Assembly: GCF_905220565.1 (NCBI RefSeq)
Contig: NC_059406.1
Location: forward strand, 7,760,001 to 7,824,000
Source: Melitaea cinxia
Taxonomy: Eukaryota; Arthropoda; Insecta; Lepidoptera; Nymphalidae
Direction of reading: 5' to 3'
Length of the DNA: 64,000 nucleotides
Both the position numbers and the translations under genes were made by a program. The number at the start of each line of letters is the position of its first letter. The first letter of the stretch is position 1. This document shows, piece by piece, positions 20,601 through 31,415 of this stretch. Under the pieces are notes generated by a model, which saw nothing but the letters and a program-made list of their open reading frames with translations, ran no database searches and was not told the origin of the DNA.

Positions 20601-22867
20601 ATGGATAGTTTTGATTACGAAACGTTTATAAGTTTAGTGGAGGACAGAGAAGTGTTATGGGACAAAACTTTGGAAATATATAAAGACAAGCGTAAAAGTT
20701 TAAAAGCTTGGTTTGAGATCTGCCATATAATGAATGAGAACTTTGCAGACCTACCCGATACGGAGAAAAATAAATACGGTAAGTATCTTTTTACAAAATT
20801 TTATTTATTCTTGTTAATGTATTTCTATCTAGTGAGGCCAAACGAAAAAATATATAAGTAGCTGACTTAAAGGAAGTTTGGGACAAGACACGATCAGTAT
20901 GTTTTTTATTTAAATCGTAATGCAACAGTGTATTATATAGTGTGTGGATAGTATATCTCGTAAGCAATTTCGTGTGGTAGGTACCTACATTAAACAAGCA
21001 ATCACTTGCTACTAGTAGTTAGTGATGGGACTCGAGCCGTGTTTCACTCGAGTTACTCGAGTAGTTTTGTTTTTACTCCCACTCGAGTCATATTTTTGAT
21101 GACTCGGATTACGTGTGACTCGAATGATTCACTCGAAAAAAAAAATACTCGAGTCTCATCTTTACTCGAGTGACACTCGAGTAAATCGGTTTTCACTGGC
21201 GAGTGACTTGAGTGAAAAAAAGTCACTCGAGTCCCATCACTACTAGTAGTAGCTTGAGTATTCCCGCTAGATAGAAACATGTTTCGCATACATATTAACA
21301 ATAATTATTTTGCCATGGTACACTGCCATATTCAGAATTAAAATACTCCTTATATTTGTCACGTATTTCATTAGCTGTTGTAGGAACCATTTCTGTTGAA
21401 TCAAATGGCAAAAACTCCTCTAATTCACACCCGCTTAGAGATTCTTGGACCCCTTTTACGCCCTCCTCTTTGTGTATAAAATTTTGCAGTAAACAACAAG
21501 CTTTCACAACATCAACAGCCAAATCCAATGACACATTTAAAGGTCGATGAAAAATTCGCCACTTATTGGCCAGTATCCCAAAGGTGCATTCTACATATCG
21601 TCTCGCTCTTGTTAACCGATAATTAAAAACGGATTTTTCTGCATCAAGCATTTGACTATTATATGGGCGCAGTAAATTCTGATGTAATGCAAATGCTTCA
21701 TCACCTACGAATACATATGGCAAGGCAATGTTGGTATTAGGTAAGGAAGTAGGTCCTGGCAAGTTCAAAGTATTGTTAATCATGTTGTGCCAGAAAGCTG
21801 TGTCTTTAAAAACACCTGAATCACAATCCTTTCCATAAGCACCGACACTGATATAAATAAAGTTGTAGTCACTATCGGCGACTGCCATTAATAGAATCGA
21901 GAAGTAATGTTTGTAGTTCAAAAACATCGATCCACTTTTATTTGGTTTTATTACTCTGATGTGCTTTCCATCTACAGCACCGACACAATGAGGGAAATTA
22001 GCAGACACTTCAAATTTATTTGCTATTTCTAGCCAATCGTTTATACATGGCATTTTCATATATTTTGGGTAAAGTTCAGACCATATTAGAGAACACACTT
22101 CTCGTATGATTACGCTTAAAGTTGATTTTCCCATTCTAAAACGATATTCAAGATCGGCTAATGAAGTTCCGGTTGCTAAATACCTGCAATCGAAAAAAAC
22201 ATTACAATAATAAAATGGATTATTAATATTAATTATTTCAGGTAAACTAATATCTCAGAAATGGAAGAATATAAGGGATGCGTGGATGAAATGCGACAAA
22301 AAGATACGTGAATCGAAATCTGGATCAGGTGCAAAACCAGTACATAAATATCAATATTATGATAATTTACAATTTTTGAAAAAAATTACCCCACAGCCAA
22401 CCCAATCTGGATCAAACATGCCGGAAGAAAACAAATCTGAAGTTACTAATGTCAACAAAAGAAAGAAAAACGAAGAATTAAATCCTGTAGATAAGAAAAT
22501 GATTAAGTTTATGGAAACGTTAGAAAAAGATGACGATAGTAGAATGATGTCTTTTTTTAAAGGTATAGCTCCTACCGTGGAACGCTTCAAAGACGAAGAT
22601 ATTGTTGAATTCCAGTACCAAGTATTGAATATTATAAGAAATATCCAATATAAAAATAGTTATAGCGCTCCACATCATTCACGCACAGCAGGCGCAATGG
22701 ACACCCCGGCACACTACGGTTACAATACTAATGCTGGACCCAGTACGAGAGTTCAATCACAGGCTTCGAATTATAGCATTGAAAACGATTCATTACAAAG
22801 CATTCCAAGTCCATCTACTTCAAGCTTGATTGATTTTGATTTTTCTACATTACATCAGAATAATTAA
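20601..22867 (+). CDS. Harbinger-associated MADF/Myb-like DNA-binding protein, two exons
   Basis: Exons 20601-20778 and 22242-22867; donor gtaagt, acceptor atttcag, with the Gly codon split. Product about 267 residues. An N-terminal MADF (Myb/SANT-like) domain spans roughly residues 5-100: FISLVEDREVLWDKTLEIYK, AWFEICHIMNENF, then KLISQKWKNIRDAWMKCDK. A Ser/Asn-rich linker follows. A BESS-like segment (DEDIVEFQYQVLNIIRNIQY) lies near residue 200. In Harbinger systems this partner binds DNA and helps the transposase enter the nucleus and act on the ends. Its 1.46-kb intron contains the last transposase exon on the opposite strand and a hAT MITE. Confidence 0.88.
21020..21242. mobile_element. 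hAT-type MITE built of CTCGAGT palindromes
   Basis: Termini TAGTGATGGGACTCGAG and its complement; perfect 8-bp target duplication CTAGTAGT (21012-21019, 21243-21250). The 223-bp interior is dominated by ACTCGAGT-type palindromes in both orientations. It lies in the MADF gene intron, between the transposase stop and MADF exon 1, so it inserted after the Harbinger element formed. Confidence 0.9.
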
Positions 22868-23198
22868 ATATATATTATATTTATTTTATTTACCTCAATG
22901 TAACAACCAATCTCTCCTTAGCAGATATACTTGCTCGCATATTTGTATTTGTGTGTTGCAGTTTATTCTTAAATAAATCTAATAATTTATCAAATGTCTT
23001 GTAATTCATTCGAAAATAATCACAAAATTTGGCCTCGTCTTTTCGGAGATCTTCGTAAAGTGTATGAAATTCACCAAATTGCTCCCGTGCCGACAGCATA
23101 GGATGAACCCACAACTTTCTAACTCGACGTTCTTTTTGCCATTTTCTATACATATAGTAGGCAAGCACAAATTTCTTTTTTTTCATTATATAAGACAT
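21295..23198 (-). CDS. PIF/Harbinger DDE transposase, two exons
   Basis: Minus-strand exons 23198-22894 and 22183-21295; intron begins gtaaat and ends gattgcag, with an Arg codon split. About 397 residues. Exon 1 carries the helix-turn-helix-like N-terminus (FCDYFRMNYKTFDKLLDLFK). The catalytic core is in exon 2: VGAVDGKHIRV (first Asp), FVGDEAFALHQNLLRPY (second Asp), RARRYVECTFGILANKWRIF (Glu), the DDE_Tnp_4 pattern. No stop or frameshift. It would cut and join the element at TWA targets. The 710-base intron contains the whole second exon of the MADF gene on the other strand. Confidence 0.92.
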
Positions 23199-23236
23199 GT
23201 TTGCGTCACGTGCGATCTCGCGGCGTGCACGTTCGT

Positions 23237-23403
23237 ACGCGGCCGGTAATGGAATGAATCAAACAAACAAGGAGTTAGGGGAACGCGCGCGGTGGCGGCG
23301 CGGCGGCGACGCGGTGGCGGGCTTCGCGCGACTCGTATCTACAGTGTAATTGCGCGGCGTCGGCGCGGCGACGGCGCGGTGACGGCATCGTGTGCAGGAA
23401 CTG
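23237..23403 (-). repeat. Right terminal inverted repeat of the Harbinger element
   Basis: Mirror of 20401-20567. It ends about 40 bases upstream of the transposase ATG at 23198 and probably carries its promoter. Confidence 0.9.
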
Positions 23404-23505
23404 TAACTAAGGCTACTTTTATTTTAAAAATTTATTTATTTTATAATTTACTATATACTTATAATTTTTTTGTTAAATTCAACGCGAAGTCGTGAGCATA
23501 GCTAG

Positions 23506-25110
23506 TAACAAATAAGCGTGGACTTTATTAATAGCTTAATTTCAATTAGTTTGCTAATCCGTCAATTTTTCCTCATATTTTGTCTGGGGCAATTTGCTGA
23601 AAGTTGTACATAAACTGTCCAAAAATTGAAATAATTTAGAATATATTTTATACTTGACTAAATAAATTACATTAATATATATATGTCAGATATTAAGAAG
23701 AAGAAGGTATACTTTTCGGCTTGAAGGTATATTTCTCTTTCTCATCGTCTCAGAGTACTCACTCAGTCTACTGTGGGCATAAGTGGGTAATGTTGACACA
23801 AGTAAACACAATTAATGATATCACCAAATTATTATAACACAGGAATCAGTTAACAGAAAGGTAACGCAGTACGGACGGCGGGTAATTATTAATTAAGGGG
23901 GCGAAGACTAACTTCTTAGCATTCGATGGATTCACGGTTCACCGTGCGGGTACCGAGTCCATCGCGTGGCAGAGGGAGTAACTCAGAGCAGTGCCTAGGA
24001 CTTGCGACCCAGGTGTAGGTTTAAGGAGGCCCCCTTTGCAATGCGCATCAACGCTCACCTTCACTGCTCGAGTTATACGTCCCGCCTAGCCAAATTAATG
24101 GTAATAGGTAATAATTAATTCGATTGCACAAATTAATTATTGAATGAGTCTAGGTTAAGCTACTAGCAGGATACAACAAGTGTATCGTGCCAAGCCAGAG
24201 CCAAGACTGCCTTAGCCGAGGTGACACCGTTCGTTTTATACACTTCAGAACAATTCGAGTAATATAATAACTGAGGGTAGGTGACTATCGAACGATGTGC
24301 TAGGTGGCGCGTCGATCACCCCACTACTCTAACAGCTAATAATTGACAACTGACATTATCTGAATACACCCAAGTCAAACACTTGACGTTCCGTATTCAT
24401 ACTCTGCGACATATATATATACAGGGTTACAGGAAAAGTCGTGCTAGATCCGTTAAGGGCGTGCAGTAGGTACCCATCATTTCTGACTTATTTCACTATG
24501 AAATACCCTACCCTAAACTTAACCTTTTTCGAGATAATCGACTTTTAATTTTTTTATTGAAAATTGCCGATTTTTAGGCTACTAAATTTAATTTTGTTTA
24601 TTTTGTGTCTTATTATTATTATTATTGCATTTTTACATCTCTAATAAAATGCTTTACCACGTCAATCATTAAAATAGTGCATAAGTTAATTGAAAAGGCC
24701 GTAGTAGACAAGTGAAAGTTAAGAAATTAAAAAAAATATTATAAAGTTTATTTTTCTCTAAGGGATATCTAAGAAAAATATTATAGCAGTTGTTCGGTAG
24801 ATGTGTTTTAAAACATCTACGTATACGTGTATTCCTGTCTCAAAAATACTTTCAAAATGGTTTTAAGCAATAAATATTTTTTTTAAATTACGTAATTTCT
24901 GTGTTTTCTTTCTGATTTTATTTTATTCCCATAGGACTTCTTATCATAGTTGACATCAAAATGCGACTATACGAATAACAAACAACTTCATGGCTTTTGA
25001 TGTCGCGTACCTACTCTTATCGTATGTGTACTCCATTTTTTTTACGTGCGGAAAATCCGTCATGTATATCCTCTGACACGGGGGCGTCAGAAGATTATGT
25101 CAGACTCCTA
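23506..25110. other. Intergenic, no feature recognised
   Basis: 23880-24310 is less AT-rich ('cggttcaccgtgcgggtacc', 'gtgcctaggacttgcgaccc') and could be part of an unrecognised repeat. The rest is AT-rich. No coding sequence supported. Confidence 0.35.
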
Positions 25111-25400
25111 CTGATTAAAACACCACGTGTGAGCAGTCGTCCGCCTGGGCGGGGCGAGATGGGGTCTAGCTAGCATTCACCACCTCGCCCCGGCGGTTTC
25201 GTATGCGTACTCCTAGACCAGGTTACCATATGTAAATATTTCATTGGACTTTCAATCCGTCTCAAGTGTGTTAAACAACATGCAGATGCCAAATATTTAA
25301 CAGTAGGCCAAAAATGTCTAGTCCAGTCAGACAGTCAGTTCAGCCTATTGCAGTCCACTGCTGGACATATGTCTCCACAAGCTTAAGCCAGACATCCCGG
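25111..25400. repeat. Fragments of LINE 3' ends
   Basis: 25115-25215 ('ccgcctgggcggggcgagat ... cacctcgccccggcggt') is related to 41640-41740. 25335-25400 ('cagcctattgcagtccactg ... agacatcccggcag') is the inverted tail of the RTE family. Both are non-coding. Confidence 0.6.
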
Positions 25401-26594
25401 CAGGGCAGTATTAAGTACAGGTAGAGTGGAAGTAAAAAAATTATCACAATGATCAGATCCGAATCACAAGCTCCTAAATCAATCACCATGTATATCACTG
25501 ATCTCTAGGTATGGACATTCAATAGCTATTCGTAGACAAATAATTTCTGTGACAGAACATGAGCATGGATCTAAGAACTATTAAAACCTCAATGATAAAG
25601 AATAAGCAGATAAGATGGTTGAACTTCCAGATTTGGATGTAGAGATCCACGTCTGAGTGAGAGTGAGTGTGAATAATTAATTGTTAGGTGGGGTGATACC
25701 AGAATAGTGACCAAAATACCATTTAGATCATATTGTTTCCGCTAACCTAACTTATTATATAGTTATTGTTGTTATAGTTATTATTTATCTTGCAGTTATG
25801 AAATAAAATTTTACAATAAAAGTAGCCTAAGTTACTCCTTATTACATCAGCTATCAGCCAGTGAAAGTCACGTCAAAACCAGACCAGCCATTTCAGAGAT
25901 TAGCCGGAACAAACACACAGACAGACAAAAATTGTAAATGTTATTTTGGTATATGTGCCATGTATACATCCATATGAATTTAGTAATAAGCGGTTATTTT
26001 AATATTACAAACAGACACTCCAATTTTATTTACATGTATAGATTTATAAATTAAAATCATAATAAAAATATTTAAACCAGCTGAATTCTACGATTCGATT
26101 TGTTATTAAAAATGCGAAGAACTTCGTTTAGATCAACTAGTTATGTTCTTTTTTTTTCAATGGTTAAAATACCTTGCAGCCATTCTGTCGTGACCCATTG
26201 ATGGCCTTTGAGGCCTATTGATTGCAGTTAAAGTACTTAGAGTAGAAAATCGCTTCATGTGATGGCGCTTCAAATGCCATCTATACACAGAACAAATAAT
26301 ATGAAATTAATATCACAATCTGTGGTATGTTCGGAAAAGTTTAGATACCTATCCTAATTTTTTATCCCAAACTATGAACAAACAAACTAATTATAATCAT
26401 TTATCTTAGTTTTTGGTATTTTTAAGGTAGGGCATTGTGATTTCAATGTAGGGCATTGCCCCACAATGCCCCCTCCCTCTACTACCACTACGGCCGTGCA
26501 TCACGGTTTTCCGCAATCCTCATCCAGCCCACACCAGCAACAAAAATATCCGACCAAAGTAAACCCTTCTCTTACAAATCAATAATATTACAAA
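25401..26594. repeat. Intergenic with an inverted Helitron-like repeat
   Basis: 25795-26045 is the inverted, unbroken relative of the repeat that hosts the Harbinger element ('cagccagtgaaagtcacgtc', 'cggttattttaatattacaa'). 26300-26594 includes a short palindrome around 26438-26470 (gtagggcattgccccacaat). No gene. Confidence 0.55.
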
Positions 26595-27261
26595 TAATTG
26601 TGTTTGCTCGCAAACGAAAAAAAAAAATCTACTTCAATTACATCGACGAGTAATACAACGTAGACCGACGAAAAAATAGTCAAGTAACTACGCGTTATCA
26701 AAGATTAGGTACTCAAAAAGTAGTTACCAGATCTCGATAAAATTTATATGTGACCACATGACAAACATCAGCTTTCGATTAAATTAAAAATTATTAAAAT
26801 CGGTACACCCAGTAAAAAGTTATTGCGGATTTTCAAGAGTTTCCCTCGATTTCTCTGAGACCCCATCATCAGATCTTGGTTTTCTTATCATGGTACTAAA
26901 CTAGGGATATCTCCTTTCCAACAAAAAAAGAATTATCAAAATCGGTACATCCAGTAGAAAGTTATGTGGTATAATACAACTTAGGTCGACGAAAAAAGCG
27001 TCAAGTAAAAACGCATTATTAGATATGTTGCAGTCAGAACTCTTAACCAGTCAAAAGTACTATTGACTAGCGAAATCAGTCAAAAGTACTTTTGACTGGA
27101 CAAGTTGGTCAAAAGTGGTTTTAACTGAAAATTATTGGTTATTAGTACTTTTGACTGCAAATTCGCGGTTAAAAATACTTTTGACTGATGCTCTCCGTCA
27201 AAAGTAGTTTTAACTGCAAAAAAGCGTCAGTCAAAAGCACTATTAACTCGTTAGATGTAAA

Positions 27262-27795
27262 TAAATTTAGTCAAACGATCCTGATTAATAAATTTATGCC
27301 CGCGATCTTCTTGCGACTGCATGTCAATCAGATCGACTTGGCAGCGGCTGTTCATTTCAGTGTGCAGGATCGGTTTCTAAACCTGACCCATCCTTTTCTT
27401 GCTTTTCTTCCTTTGGCGTACTTCGCACATTGATAAATATATATTAATCATTTCTTTTGTAACATTAGCGTACTTTTTTGCCGTTTCATTCTTAAGTCTA
27501 TCGCGACCACCATGCCCTATAGAAATATGAGCAGCATCAATAATGTCGTAGATTTCCTCAGCCGGCAAAAATATTTGACAGGTTCTGTGTTTGTAACTAA
27601 TTTTTTTTATACCACAAACTTCAATATGTTAAAGCGTTGTAGTCTACTGTACTGTAATGGTGTTTCCTTTTCATTAAGTTTCGCGTCTTCCACATCCATT
27701 GCAAACTTTTCTAATTTTTCTTTTGTAATCTTTCATCGCTAATTTTTTTTTTTTTTTTGCAAAAAGCCTTCTTTCTTTTCGTAGTCACTCATTTT
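27262..27795 (-). pseudogene. Decayed integrase of Ginger-like element A (KRBA2-like)
   Basis: 27377-27568 encodes PAEEIYDIIDAAHISIGHGG and YANVTKEMINIYLSMC, the His-His-Cys-Cys zinc-binding start of a retroviral-type integrase. The last Cys of the finger reads Arg (MCEVRQ). After an in-frame stop the same frame reads ILHTEMNSRCQVDLIDMQ, with the first catalytic Asp, then LTKF and a stop; the remaining catalytic core is missing. Upstream to 27795 the frame is broken by stops and an A run. It resembles the KRBA2-type proteins of Ginger elements and of Ginger B at 42718-44000. Confidence 0.8.
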
Positions 27796-27902
27796 TGTTC
27801 TAATATCAGCACGTTCTCCACTAATAATGAGTAATATAAAAGTTTATATGTGCGTTTGTCGTTATTTTTATCGACCACCTTAACTTTTTAAGAGTTTTGA
27901 CT

Positions 27903-29612
27903 TTTTTTTTTTTGATATCGCAGGGTAACCCATTTACGGGTGATATCCAGGATGCCCGGGTAGGCATTCCTAGACCGTATGTCGGCTTAGCACTTGGGGG
28001 TGCACTACCGACCAAAACCCCTGCGGGAGCCTTCAGCCGCTTTAATTGGAGGGTCCCGGAACTGCAGGCAACAGGATCCCTCCAGCGACAGGCTGGCCTC
28101 GGCGAAAAGACCAGACTTCTCCTCCATGGGACTGTCCGGCTCACCTCTGAACAATCCCGACGACGCCATGTCTAGCAGGACCGGGTTCCCATCCCGGCCC
28201 GACATGGGCACAGGGGCGTTACTGGAGACGCATTAAGTAGCGCCTCCTACGCACCCCCGTTCGTCGCCTGCGGACGGAGGCCTCGTCGGCGGCCCCCTCT
28301 CTCATCCGCTCGTCGTTCTCCTTCTGGAACATTACTGTCTCGCAGAAGGAGACCATCGCCTTCCAGGACTCGTCGTCACCGAGCATCGCGGTGATAACGC
28401 TCGGCAGTGACAAGTCCCCTCCGAGGACTGTCGTCAGATCGCGACGTAGCGCCGCCTATCTCGGGCACACCTCGAGGGTGTGCTGGGCAGAGTCCACCGC
28501 CGCGCCACAATCGTGACATTCAGTCGTCGGCTCCCTTTGGGCCGTCCGACACAAGTATTCACCAAAGCAGCCGTGCCCGGTGAGAACCTGCGTCAGACGG
28601 AAGGTGAGGGGTTTGCGCTTACGGCGCATCCACCGCTCAAGGACCGGGCGCAAGGCAGCCGTTACGCGTGTGCCATACGGCTGCTCCACCAGGTCCTCCC
28701 CCCACCTCCGCATTAATGCTTCTTGCCCCATCCGGCGCACCCGTAGGATCCCGTCCAACGTGAGGTTCTCACCGAGAGCCCTCCTACCCGAGACGTATGA
28801 GTAGGTCTCGGCAAGGACCTCCGCCACGAGCTCCCACGGGGGGTCGCCAGCTAGAGCAGTAGCTGCAGCCCACGATACCGTACGATACCCCCGAATCACC
28901 CTCACCGCGATGATCTTCTGCGCCGACCGCAGTGCGGCCTTATTCTTCGCAGTGAGGCGATCCGCCCAAACTGGGGCACCGTACGTCGCCGTACTCCGGC
29001 AGACTCCGGAATATAGCTGCCTGCAGGCGGCGCTGGGTCCTCCTAGGTTCGGGAGGAGTCTGCCCAGTGCACTCGCCACCTTCACGACCTTCGGTCCCAC
29101 CATAGCGAAGTGTGGACCGAAGGTCCACCCTCCGTCAAGGATGAGCCCCAAATATTTCATTTGGGAGCTCATCCTGACCCTCCCCTCTCCGATCTGCAGA
29201 GTAGCCCCCGGTGGGGGTCCCTTGCGTCCGGTCCCACGAAAGAGGAGGGCTTCGGTCTTTTCAATTCTGACACGAAGCCCCAAACTCTTTATGCGGCTGA
29301 TCACGAGGTCGAGTCCGACCTCAGCCAGCCGCGCCGCCTCCTTATAGTCTCGTCCCCGGGAGTAAACGAGAGTGTCATCCGCGTAGCAAATGACACCCAT
29401 CCCGGGGAGGAGACGGCCTCGCAGGACCCAATCGTATCCAATGTCCCACAGGATCGGGCCCAGCACCGATCCCTGTGGGACACCGCAGCCGACCCGCCGC
29501 CACTCCACGGACCCCGACCGATTTTCGAGGCCTACTTTGCGATCGGAGAGGTACGCCTCCAGCAGCCTCCCTAGATACGGGGGTACTCCGAAGAATTTGA
29601 GTGCCTCCCGAA
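27903..29612 (-). mobile_element. R1-clade LINE, 5'-truncated, with 3' poly(A) tract and 14-bp target duplication
   Basis: Target duplication AAGAGTTTTGACTT at 27890-27903 and 29613-29626; the T run at 27901-27912 is the poly(A) end on the minus strand. This is the outcome expected of target-primed reverse transcription. The insert is much more GC-rich than its surroundings. The 3' UTR occupies about 27913-28218. It landed in the right arm of Ginger-like element A. Confidence 0.9.
28219..29612 (-). pseudogene. R1-clade ORF2 C-terminal part: reverse transcriptase end and zinc knuckle
   Basis: One frame runs from the truncation at 29612 to the stop at 28219, broken only by a single TAG at 28456-28458, where Trp (TGG) is likely (CPR|AALRRDL). 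It contains GCGVPQGSVLGPILW, CYADDTLVYS with the catalytic YADD, the thumb region, and the CCHC finger CHDCGAAVDSAQHTLEVC typical of R1/R2-type proteins. The 5' half of ORF2, including the endonuclease, is absent. The frame continues past 29612 into transposon arm sequence, so an ATG at 29661 is not a real start. Confidence 0.88.
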
Positions 29613-30008
29613 AAGAGTTTTGACTTATACAACCAGTCAAAACCACTTTTAACGGAATCATTTAGTCAAAAGTACTTTTAACCAACTCCATTGGGCAAAA
29701 GTACTTTTAACTGTGATTTTAGTCAAAAGTATTATTGACTAAAGCAAACGGTCAAAAGTACTTCTGACTGATTTTGCTAGTCAATAGTGCTTTTGACTGG
29801 TTAAGAGTTTTGACTGCAACAGATATAACTCGAAAAGTAGTTGTTAGATCTCAAATAAATTTAAATGGGACCAATTGACACACACCACCTTTCGATTAAA
29901 AAAAAAAATATTGTCGAAATCGGTCCACACGGTCAAAAGTTCTGATGTAACAAACATAAAAAAAATACAGTCGAATTGAGAACCTTCCTCCTTTTTTGGA
30001 AGTCGGTT

Positions 30009-31415
30009 AAAAACTGTGACTAGTAGTTTTGACAGTTCTCTTGATGTTAACGTTACACTACCTAAAATATTCTAAAGAGACCGAAACAGATGGAAATATA
30101 AGGGTACAAGATCGGGGCTATATGGCGAATGTATAAGACATACTAGTCAAAGTCTATTCATTTTTGTTGAGTAGGTACCTAAAAATACATTAAAAAAAAT
30201 ACAGTCGAATTGAAATCCTTCTCCTTTTTTGGAAGTCGGTTAAAAAGTAGAAGATTCTTACTACTGGTAGGTGATTTTACAATTTCTTGAAATTTTCTTG
30301 AAATTTAGTATGCAGGGGATTTCGGGGGAGATAAATAAATCTAGCTAGGATTCATTTTTAGAAAAATGTCGTTTTATCCCTGTTTTTAGGCAATGAAAAA
30401 ATGGCTACAATATCGTTAGAAGACGAAGATAAATTTCGAACTTGTCAATAAAATTGTGATCCAGATCGATTATTATTTTTTCTTTTTTTTTCTAATTGCA
30501 CTCGTTACTTTTTATTTAAATAGCCAGTTCATATTTTTTATGATTATGTCGGTAAAATAGAAAAATATGATTCATATTTTATCATTATGTAATTCGTATT
30601 TAAATATGATTTTAAAAAAAACACGATTTATTAAAAATACCGAGCTAAGCTCTGTCACCCAGGTACTATTTACACTATTTTTGTAAATAAAAATGCTGTT
30701 TGAGGTAGATAAACTGGAGTATTATCCTATAAAAAAATATAAATCTAGTTTTATCAAAAATTAGGCAAAAACTGGCCAAATGCGAGCCGGACACGGGCAC
30801 GAAGGTTTCCGTAACATTATCTATAAAAACGGCAAAAAAAAACACGTTTGTTGTATGGGAGTCCCCTTAAATATTTATTCTATACTGTTTTTTAATATTG
30901 TTGTTATAGCGGAAACGAAATACATAAAATCTGTGAAAATTTTGAAAACTGTCTAACTATGTATCACGGTTCATGAGATACAGCCTGGTGACAAACGGAC
31001 GGATGGACTGCGGAGTCTTAGTAATAGGGTTTTAGACTTTACGTACGGAGGCCTAATAAGTTTAATGAGTGCTAGTCATTATTAGATATACCTACTTACT
31101 TCCATAAAAAAAGCTGTAGGGAAATTTAAATGAATTGTGACTAGTCACAAACATATTTTGTTACAAAAATAATAATATTTTGATGTAACTATTTTGCTGT
31201 GCAATCGACGTTTTTTAATACAGATCGGATTTTTTTTTTGGTACTTTAGTTGAACTTTTTTGTACTAATTTAAAACTTAATTCATGACAATTTTATAATG
31301 GTGTATAGTATTTTATTAAAAGGTTCATGAATACTGTGACTTAGAAGAGAAATATTACTCATTCGCACAAACAATCGTAGATAATTATGTTCCGCAAGCT
31401 TTATCTATAATCTAT
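30009..31415. repeat. Intergenic with repeat fragments
   Basis: 30190-30245 is an end fragment of the AACCGACTTC repeat. 30770-31060 is a dispersed lepidopteran repeat ('gtttccgtaacattatct', 'cacggttcatgagatacagc', 'ctgcggagtcttagtaatag'). The rest is AT-rich with nothing recognised. Confidence 0.5.

Larger units (their letters stand above)
20401..23403. mobile_element. PIF/Harbinger DNA transposon, apparently complete (3,003 bp)
   Basis: Terminal inverted repeats of about 167 bp (20401-20567 and 23237-23403), very GC-rich, starting G(c/t)GTTCCTGCACACGATGCC-like, with only a few mismatches apart from the outermost bases. Flanked by the 3-bp duplication TAA (20398-20400, 23404-23406), the TWA type expected for Harbinger, confirmed by comparison with an empty paralogous site. 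It carries a DDE transposase on minus and a MADF/Myb-like accessory protein on plus, the usual two-protein set. Both open frames start about 200 bases from an element end and neither contains a premature stop, so the copy may still be functional. Confidence 0.93.
20182..23505 (+). mobile_element. Helitron-like repeat split by the Harbinger insertion
   Basis: Left part 20182-20400 begins TCTATACAAATAAATAAAAT after A; right part 23404-23505 ends GCATAGCTAG before T. An uninterrupted inverted relative lies at about 25795-26045. There the junction reads GGAGTAACTTAGGCTACT (complemented), matching the two parts joined at TAA. No coding sequence of its own. Confidence 0.7.
27026..29821. mobile_element. 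Ginger-like integrase DNA transposon A with palindrome-array arms
   Basis: Ends TGTTGCAGTCA and TGACTGCAACA with 4-bp duplication GATA (27022-27025, 29822-29825). TGTTR termini and 4-bp duplications are as I recall for the Ginger superfamily. Each arm (about 27026-27262 and 29613-29821) is a row of about seven near-palindromes of consensus AGTCAAAAGTACTTTTGACT spaced by 9-10 bases. Between the arms is a decayed integrase on minus. A 1.7-kb LINE interrupts the element at the inner edge of the right arm. Without it the element is about 1.07 kb, so it is deleted and non-autonomous. Confidence 0.85.
26595..30008 (-). repeat. AACCGACTTC repeat, copy 2, split by a Ginger-like transposon
   Basis: Left part 26595-27025 begins AATTGTGTTTGCTCGCAAAC; right part 29822-30008 ends GGAAGTCGGTT. 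Removing 27026-29821 and one copy of GATA restores the phrase ttattagatataactcgaaa found in the undisturbed copies at 40618 and 61680. Confidence 0.85.

Noticed and set aside
28480..29623. Several plus-strand frames of 74-154 codons
   Set aside because: Antisense shadows of the R1-clade ORF2 caused by high GC.
28456..29661. A 401-codon frame starting with ATG at 29661 as a full protein
   Set aside because: Its first ~17 codons come from the arm of Ginger-like element A; the LINE begins at 29612. The frame is a 5'-truncated ORF2.
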